A stretch of 64,000 bases of DNA from Psococerastis gibbosa (taxonomy: Eukaryota > Arthropoda > Insecta > Psocodea > Psocidae). This document shows, one piece after another, positions 57,420 through 64,000 of this stretch. The notes below the pieces were generated by a model, which worked only from the letters and a program-made list of their open reading frames with translations, ran no database searches and was not told where the DNA came from. Positions within the stretch are counted from its first letter, which is position 1. Each line of letters opens with the position of its first letter. The DNA lies in contig OZ020491.1 in NCBI GenBank assembly GCA_963971405.1, positions 2,672,910-2,736,909 on the forward strand. The letters run 5' to 3'. Position numbers and translations under genes: made by a program.

Positions 57420-58100
57420 CATATGAATGAAATATTGACTGTTTAGAATTAAAGGTAATAACGATTGAAATAATTAGGTCTAGGCACTTGTAGCGACACC
57501 ATTGTTGATTTGAACGAGTCTGGATTGGTCTATACTGGCTTACAAATTAGGCGGGAAACATATCTACGGTGTAGTATTTTATTTTTATTTCCACGGGTTT
57601 CTCACAGTTGGTATTTACTACAGTGTTTCGCAATAAATAACAAAATATCCAGCCCCGTGGGGGCGATAAATTAATCTAACTCAAATCTCAGCCGAGAGCT
57701 CACTTTGGATGGAAAATTCCGCGCCAAAATGAGACAGATAAATTTGTGTCGTGTGGCTTAACGCTAACGGATACCCCATATTTGTTTTCCAGAGAGAGGG
57801 GTTGAGAAAAGGGTTAGTGGCACATAACCTGCCATGGTTTCGTGTTTTGGGAACAAGGGTTACGACAGCCAACTCTCTGCACATGGGCTGTTATAGAAGG
57901 TTCTGCCGTATGACTTTGTATTATATACACGTAATCCAAGCCTGAACATATAGTAGAATTTGGCTCTTAGGCTGCCACTCAGGAAATAGCCATGGGCAGC
58001 CTAGCCCTATTAGTCTTTAACACAAGAAGTAGATATTGCTCGGGTCTAATAACATTAATATACGAGTAAATAAGCCTATAAGGAAAGGGCTGCTTGAAAC
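57420..58100. other. No recognisable gene
   Basis: Short overlapping frames on both strands without motifs. Confidence 0.3.
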
Positions 58101-58107
58101 ACTATTT

Positions 58108-58190
58108 AAGTAAATAAATAAAGACTTTTTGTTCTATTACTAGGCCAACCTAGCTGAGTTTGGGCTATAAAGCATGATGTGTGAAGACTC
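58108..58190 (-). repeat. tRNA SINE 3' end, copy 7
   Basis: AAGTAAATAAATAAAGACTT, then TTCTATTACTAGGCCAACCT and AGCTGAGTTTGGGCTATA. Confidence 0.45.
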
Positions 58191-58458
58191 GCGCAAGTAC
58201 GAACAGGCTACCACTATGCAATCGAAGACTATTGGGCCTTTGCATATTAATTTAGGCTAAAAATTACCTACTAGTGTAGTAAAGTGAGAAGGTTATACAG
58301 TCCCATGGGAGACAGGCACAAATTCGTCTCTTGACCTAGTCAAAAAAATTCTGTGAATCCGGGCCTGGCTACGCCCCTACCAGAAGAAATAAATGAATTA
58401 ATGTATTAAATATAGAACAATTTTTTATACAATAATATTCTTCAATTTCCTTTATTTC

Positions 58459-58714
58459 AACTGAAACCCTACAGCATATTATATTAGAATGTCCATCACA
58501 CTCAGCACAACGTACAGTCCTCCTTAATTGCCTCCCAAATTCCATAGTCAGACCTTTCAATCTACTTTCAATTTTAGGAACATCCAGCCCAACAATATAT
58601 TTTGCTCTTCATAATTTTTTAAAAAACAGTAAAAAAGCTATTTAAGACTGCCGCACATTAGTGGCTGAATGGCTCCCCATCGCCGACGCAAAAAAAAAAA
58701 AAAAAAAAAAAAAA
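58459..58714 (+). pseudogene. LINE 3' end with poly(A)
   Basis: The frame reads TETLQHIILECPSHSAQRTV, then LLNCLPNSIV and LHNFLKNSKKAI, stop at 58643-58645. The H-x4-C half of the LINE C-terminal zinc motif is present; the C-x2-C half is cut off. The 3' UTR of about 45 bp is followed by 25 A (58690-58714). This is a 5'-truncated retroposed copy. Confidence 0.75.
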
Positions 58715-58719
58715 TTCCT

Positions 58720-59160
58720 TTATAACTTAAAATGCACAATTTTTCCATGCAAGGCCAAAAACAATAAATAAAGTAAGGTACTGCAGTCTGAAATCACGTA
58801 GCAGAGTACTCCATCTTGCCTTACCCTTGGGCTTCCAGCCAAGTCTTTCTAATTATTTTCGCTCGGTCCTACACCCGAGTTATTACCTCAAATAGCTCTA
58901 CAAGACTCAATTGCTTTGATTCTATTGCCTTCTTGATTAAAACTACCTATCTACTTGCTTTTTGAGAATTATTACTCCTTTGGCAACCAAGAAAATGGCT
59001 ATGGGGTGATTTTTGGCGTTGTTACAGGTACTTGGGCAGACGATTTTTCATTATGGGGCTTTTCTTTTCAGTGGCGCTTGACTTACATTTCAAAAACGTG
59101 CCTGAATGATTTCTGTTTGAAATTAAGGGAGAAATCATACTTTGTGGTAATCTCTACGTA
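58720..59160. other. Nothing recognised
   Basis: A 68-codon frame at 58955 lacks motifs. Confidence 0.25.
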
Positions 59161-59164
59161 GGTA

Positions 59165-59300
59165 GGATTTTCTTTCTGAATTTCAAAACTAATATTACAT
59201 AGTTGTTTTTATTTTTCCTCCCAAAATCCGATTCTATCTAGTGTCAATAAATCATTTAATTTCGAGGGGGGGGGGGGTTGAACCCCTGGTTACGGCCTTG
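59165..59300 (-). mobile_element. CAAGGCCGTAGCCA MITE, copy 3, left-eroded
   Basis: Inverse of copy 1: AATATTACATAGTTGTTTTT, AAAATCCGATTCTATCTAGT, 12 G, then GGTTACGGCCTTG. The other TIR is lost. Confidence 0.65.
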
Positions 59301-59457
59301 TCTAGGAGTTACGTACAGTTCATTGGGCAGGTGATTTTGGATTATGAGACCTTTCTTTTTTGTGGCTTTTTATACGCTTTATTATTTTAATAAGTGAGGG
59401 GCCCTATTTCTGATGAGAAAATGTTTTTTTTTTTAACGGTATGTTTGGAAATATATT

Positions 59458-59485
59458 TGATTGATTGGTTGATTGATTGATTGAT
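59458..59485. repeat. TTGA microsatellite
   Basis: GATTGATTGGTTGATTGATT with further units. An AATC tract of the same kind is at 62316-62352. Confidence 0.8.
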
Positions 59486-59649
59486 GAAAGTAAATATTGG
59501 AATCAGGTGGGCTGAATGGGCATCCGGAGCTCAGTAACTCAATGATTCTTCGAAGGGAATGGGTTCGAAGGGCATATGTATAGTAGTGTGTATGGTAGAC
59601 TAATTCTCTGTTCAAAAGGAATCATTTTGACCAGCCAGCTGAAAACCCG

Positions 59650-59740
59650 CCTCTTCGCGGCTCGTCGTATTAGAAGGATAATTTGCCCCGACCTGGACTC
59701 GAACCCCGTTCACCCGTTCGGTAGACGACCACTATATTCA
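59650..59740 (-). repeat. tRNA-related sequence
   Basis: The minus strand reads AGTGGTCGTCTACCGAACGG, then GGGGTTCGAGTCCAGGTCGG. The B box GGTTCGAGTCC is perfect and a plausible A box precedes it, but spacing is short and no full cloverleaf forms. Probably another SINE head. Confidence 0.4.
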
Positions 59741-59879
59741 GTTAATCTCATCGTTTTTTAAGCTTCTACTTATAATACTAGGATTACTAGACTTTTATTA
59801 GGTGATACATTTTTTTTTTTCATATTTCTATTTGTTTTCTTCTTTAGGAATCTGTAATTTTTCTTCATTTTCTGTGGAA

Positions 59880-60815
59880 CAGCAGGCACATAGCCTTAGC
59901 CGAGTGGATACAAACCAGAAGTCCATCACAGCCTGGGGTTCCCGACCCTAAACTTAGAGTTTAGACCATATCGGAGCTGCAATTGGACTTGTTCTGCTAC
60001 ATGAGCTAAGGGAGTGTGAAAAGAAGAGGAACAAATTCCCAAAAACGCTTTATTTTCTGTTATGGTTAACTGAATTTCGGAGGGGGAGGGGGAGTTAAGT
60101 TAATTGATTGATAAATTTTCATATCTATCGTGTCACCAACACATACATTTTTTTTTTTCGTTTAATACGGGTGAAAATATATCTTACTATAAGGAAACTT
60201 AAAAGTGGGTCAAAATGGAATCTGAGACGCAACAAAGGGTAGGATAAAAATATTGGTCCCCAATGTACTTCAATATAATGGGCCTTGATTTACCCGAGTA
60301 CAAGCTCTCTAGAAAATTGTTGAATTTCCAAATGAGCAACATTTGATAATGATGAAAATTACTCAACCGTATCAATTCCCCTTGATTTTCAAAATTATAA
60401 TTGCTTTCTTACTAAAAAATCTCTGTCTCAGCGAAATCCACAGAGAAACGTGGATTCTCTTAATTATGACTCAGCAATAATTTTTGGAATTTTACTGAGA
60501 AATAATGAGCGTTGTCACAGATAACATTTTATTACAATGAATTGAAAAAGTCTCTGAGCGTTCTGGCCTGAGAATTGGTAAAGGATCTTACTTCTTAAGG
60601 GAAATCGTTCTAAATTTTTGAAAAACAGCATGGCTGGGTTTAAGAGACAATTTAGCGACATTTATTAATTACTCAATTTACAGCCTCAATACTACTGGCA
60701 AAACGTTCTTCGAAATATAAAAAGGTTTGACAATGCACAAGAATTTTATGGGAATTCGTTCCTTTTCTGCTTCATACTTCTTCAGCTCATGTATAGCTGA
60801 TCTAAGTCCAATATA
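59880..60815. other. Mostly unclassified; weak tRNA-like stretch at the start
   Basis: AGCCTTAGCCGAGTGGATAC and GGGGTTCCCGACCCT (59894-59947) are loosely tRNA-like. The rest shows nothing. Confidence 0.25.
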
Positions 60816-60823
60816 ATCTAAGG

Positions 60824-61130
60824 CAGGGGTTACCAACCCTTTTTGACCGCGGACCAATAGATTATTTTATGATTTTCCGTGGACCACCATAGCTGCGACC
60901 GGAAAATCGTCAAATTCTAGGATGATTTGTGCCCACAATTACATGCTAATAATTGATTAAATGTATAGAACTGGTATCGATTGAATTTTATATCGTAGAG
61001 TAGTTCAGTGCCAAGACTTACTGTATTTTACTTCAAATTTCCAATATCTCAGCTGTTTTATTTTCTTATTTCTTACTTTGGTCGGTGGACCACCTGATAT
61101 AATGTCTGTGGACCAGTTTGGGAACCCCTG
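60824..61130. mobile_element. hAT-like MITE
   Basis: CAGGGGTTACCAACCC at the left and (inverted) CAGGGGTTCCCAAACTGGTC at the right are classic hAT ends; GACCGCGGACCA and TGGACCACC lie inside both. Flanks ATCTAAGG and GTCTAAGA (6 of 8). 307 bp, AT-rich core without coding. Confidence 0.82.
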
Positions 61131-61296
61131 GTCTAAGAGCCACAGAACAACCGTCACTCATCATGCCGGCAAGTGCTTGCTCTTTCTGATTGGTTCTTGG
61201 TAATCTCTACCATGTACCACAGAGCATGGCAGTATAGGGTACACTTAGCTCAGATGACTGCTCTCCAGAAATTCAAAAATACATTTTTGGCGGGAA

Positions 61297-61610
61297 GCGG
61301 GTGTCCACACTATGCCGCGTTGGCTGTTGGCACTGCCAATACAATGTGGACTTGGCCGTTGGCTAGTGCAGCTGATCCAACGGTTTGCCGATGAAAATCG
61401 CTAGTGTCGTTCTTCATCAGAAGAAGCCAGCGAGAGAGGGTAGTGGGGACGAGCCACGCTGGTATATCCTCTTAGTAAATCCACCTCGGCGGACATTTTG
61501 CGGCTGAATGCCAACTCTCGGTGTGGACGGGATGCCAACAATCTGATTTTCCGCGTTGGCTTTGCCAATTGGCAGTGCCAACAGCCAACGCGGCATTGTG
61601 TGGACACCGC
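61297..61610. mobile_element. TIR element, about 45-bp ends
   Basis: The left end GGTGTCCACACTATGCCGCG and inverted right end GGTGTCCACACAATGCCGCG differ at one base, and the arms continue TTGGCTGTTGGCACTGCCAA on both sides. 314 bp with a unique core. TSD not recognised; superfamily unassigned. Confidence 0.75.
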
Positions 61611-61614
61611 TTTA

Positions 61615-62321
61615 TATATACCTGTAACTCCGATTACGCGCCACGAGCAGTCTATATATTCTTTACTTCATCACTTCTGTCTTACAACTTTCCTAACTCA
61701 TAAAAAAAAAATTTGCCACCGCAAAAAATTTACAATAATGTGCCCTACTTGAGGCCTGAGAACAAAATGGATTTTTACACATAACGGAAGATATTATTTC
61801 AATCCCTCAGCCATTGACAGGTAAACCATCTCTCTTTCTGCATAATCTTCCGCGCGAAAAAAGATTTCAAATTTTTTACTCTATGGAAAGGTTTATCGTG
61901 CTGAAAATTTTCAATATCTTCCTAACATTCCAAACGACAGTAGATTTTGGAATATTGAGCCTTCGCTCATTCTCACAAAATGCTTTATCACGTCATAACT
62001 CCCCCCCCCCTCCCGAAACTTATCTCTTTTGGCGGCGAACTCCGACGTTTTCAAGTTCTTTTTTACTTCTTTTTTTTATTTGTCAGGTTGGTTGCTTGCT
62101 ATTTCCGGGGTTTTCGCGTTGCTGATTTCTCAATTCTTCGTATCATTCTCTCTTCGTATTGAATATTGTACTTTTTATTGATGAAATGATTCTGATATTC
62201 TTTAACCTCAGACAATTTTGAACTCACCAGTGGGTGCTTGTAATTCAAGCAACCCAAACAACTATCATCGGCAAATAACTATCTCAACTAACTCACAACT
62301 ATCTCAACTAACTCAATCAAT

Positions 62322-62353
<32 letters not shown>

Positions 62354-62815
62354 ATAATATAACCATACAACGTACATTTGATGTACATTCAGTTCAGACG
62401 ATCCTCTCCCGTGACCTCAGCTTTATTTTGGGTGTCGTCGTCAACATCAAGTTGTATTTTTTTATTAAGAAGTTGTAGCGATATTTCTTCAACCTCTTAA
62501 AACTTACTGGTGGATGCGTGTAATTCTGGCAACCTTAAACAACTACTAAATTATGTATTATTATTAATTATTAAACGTCTATTGAAAGTATAAGGCCATA
62601 TAATAACAATTTTTCCTCCCCTAAAACTAAAACAACAAACCTTTTCGGCTTTGGCCGATCACGTGTAGGAAGATTCCGTACAACCTCAGACTCCGCTTTA
62701 CCTTTAGTTATCTAAGCTATGAATGTATTTAAAAATATAAAAAATACTTCATTCTTTTCCCGATCACAACATGAACACACAAAACACTCTTGTGTTCCAT
62801 ATTTCGAACCACAGT
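61615..62815. other. No gene; AATC tract
   Basis: CAATCAATCAATCAATCAAC at 62315-62352. Two frames at 61814-62162 overlap and are low complexity. Confidence 0.35.
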
Positions 62816-62819
62816 GACG

Positions 62820-63150
62820 ACTATGAACTTTTACTTACTTTACACTTTCACTTTGACTGGACGCCATCTTGAAATCATTGATTTGTCGTACAAAGTTATG
62901 ATTACCATTATCGTAGATAATAATACAGGCTTTCGGTCAAATTTCATTCCTCTGCGGCCAATTGTTAGTGAGATATGAATTATATGAGAATTTAATCAGC
63001 CACCATCTAGAAACAAAATAGCGCATCATGCTGGTTAACGAACTCGATCAAGAAATTTGTATGTTCAATTTTTGTGCCAAGTTTCATCAAGATCGGATAA
63101 TATTTACAGAAGTGTTTCCCAAAATCGACATACATACTTATAACTTATAT
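62820..63150 (+). repeat. Arthropod-style AAATTTCATCAAGATCGG repeat
   Basis: CAATTTTTGTGCCAAGTTTC, then ATCAAGATCGGATAATATTT, with a weaker related half at 62937-62980 (CGGTCAAATTTCATTCCTCT). The wording resembles the TTCATCAAAATCGACCGAGT segment in R1. Such segments are widespread in invertebrate repeats (from memory). Confidence 0.45.
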
Positions 63151-63650
63151 ATATTAACATTTCGAACGGGGGGTGGTATTAGACTCAAGGGCAGAAAAAG
63201 ACAGAAAAACGAAGTCTAAAAAGACTTGGAATAAAACCATCAAAAAAACTTACCCAAAATTTGCTATTACTTGGCAGATTAGAAATAAGGAATATTGTTG
63301 GTTTGCTCACAGGGCACTGCCACCTAAGGCATCATCTGTATAAACTCAAAGTCCACACGGGCAGTAGAGAATGTAGATGGTGTGAAATGGAGGACGAAAC
63401 AGCAGAGCACGTTCTCTTAGAATGTGAAGCTCTGGCCAAAAACCGTTTCAGAATACTGGGAATACCAGGGTCAGAAACGAAGACAATTCGTGAAGATCCA
63501 GTAGGAAAAACCCGCTCTTTCATCAAGAAAGTAGTTATATTCCAGACATGAATCTCCATGACAAAGCGGCTGCAATAGATCTCAGAGGTCGACGCAACGA
63601 ACCTTACCTTAAGGAGGCACCGCAAAAAAAAAAAAAAAAAAAAAAAAAGG
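63150..63650 (+). pseudogene. LINE C-terminus with poly(A)
   Basis: In one frame: KRLGIKPSKKLTQNLLLLGR, then LLTGHCHLRHHLYKLKVHTG, CRWCEMEDETAEHVLLEC and a stop at 63549-63551. It has the full C-x2-C-x8-H-x4-C motif, the same class as at 16.3 and 58.5 kb. About 75 bp of UTR precede a 24-base A tail (63627-63650). The frame is open for about 110 codons, so this copy is relatively young. RT and RNase H lie upstream of the truncation and are absent. Confidence 0.8.
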
Positions 63651-63659
63651 GGTCATGAA

Positions 63660-63765
63660 ATGAAATTGAAAAGTTGTGAAGGAATTTTCTGGAAGTCGAA
63701 CATTGGTCGCCTTCTCAATAGGTTGATGAATCTCCCTAAAAATAAAATTAGACATACAGTATTAC
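63660..63765. other. Nothing recognised
   Basis: Short AT-rich spacer. Confidence 0.2.
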
Positions 63766-63767
63766 GT

Positions 63768-63830
63768 ACTATATAATTACAAAGGGTTTCACGGCCGGAT
63801 TCTACTGCTTTGTCATACTACTGTACTACT
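63768..63830 (+). repeat. R5 terminal fragment
   Basis: ATAATTACAAAGGGTTTCAC, then GGCCGGATTCTACTGCTTTG, joins the R5 left end directly to an internal block, so it is an internally deleted or chimeric copy. Confidence 0.5.
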
Positions 63831-64000
63831 AAACTAAACTTACATATTAATGACATTCAACTGCCCATTGACGTCTAGACCCGTGGAATCATCATTATAT
63901 GCAATTGAAGACAATTGTCAGCACAACATCTGTGCTGTACTTTGGGGGCGTTAGGGGGGGGGGGCACCTTTCTGGTTTTTTGGTCTCATTGTTAATCCGG

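Noticed and set aside
59880-59950. tRNA-Ser/Leu-like gene
   Set aside because: Weak A and B box resemblance; the arms do not pair.

Overview
This is eukaryotic, AT-rich, non-coding, repeat-dominated DNA, almost certainly from an invertebrate animal and perhaps an arthropod. The evidence is a BEL/Pao LTR retrotransposon, several LINE clades, tRNA-derived and 5S-like SINEs, hAT- and PIF-like MITEs, and no operon-like gene packing. I find no intact host gene. The only recognisable host-gene sequence is a roughly 110-bp histone H4 fragment at 38771-38883 (minus strand). The phylum is inference; no single marker here settles it.

Layout. 1-1.7 kb: a TIR repeat and two tail-to-tail LINE fragments. 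1.67-7.86 kb: a BEL/Pao element with two 291-bp LTRs that look identical, a 5-bp target duplication (AAATC), a polypurine tract, and gag-protease-RT-RNase H-integrase broken into four frames by three single-base shifts. 8-17 kb: 5S-like SINE copies, hAT MITEs, a PIF-like MITE that still carries the start of an ORF, a long hairpin, a tRNA SINE, and a LINE C-terminus split by a hAT MITE. 17-31 kb: the first three copies of a 0.8-kb family (called R1 here), LINE 3' ends with GAA-rich tails, SINEs, and a local triplication at 27.5-28.4 kb. 31-45 kb: hAT MITEs with good 8-bp duplications, four more full-length or internally deleted R1 copies, one truncated R1 joined to the histone H4 fragment, and SINEs. 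45-64 kb: a 766-bp TIR element with GTAAAGTGAGACA iterons, tandem duplications, three further R1 copies (one holding a nested MITE), LINE RNase H and C-terminal fragments with poly(A), and a hAT MITE at 60.8 kb.

How the parts relate. Only the BEL/Pao element encodes a near-complete protein set. The other elements are non-autonomous or dead and would have needed proteins from partners not in this window. LINE fragments plausibly represent the machinery that moved the SINEs. The MITEs have hAT-like ends with 8-bp duplications, or PIF/Harbinger-like ends with 3-bp duplications. Nested insertions give relative ages: hAT MITE inside R2 repeat, hAT MITE inside LINE, MITE inside R1, and a 390-bp insert inside R1. 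Very long G or C runs recur inside unrelated elements and are a striking compositional feature. All boundaries were read by eye; family names R1, R2, R4, R5, L and the like are local labels.
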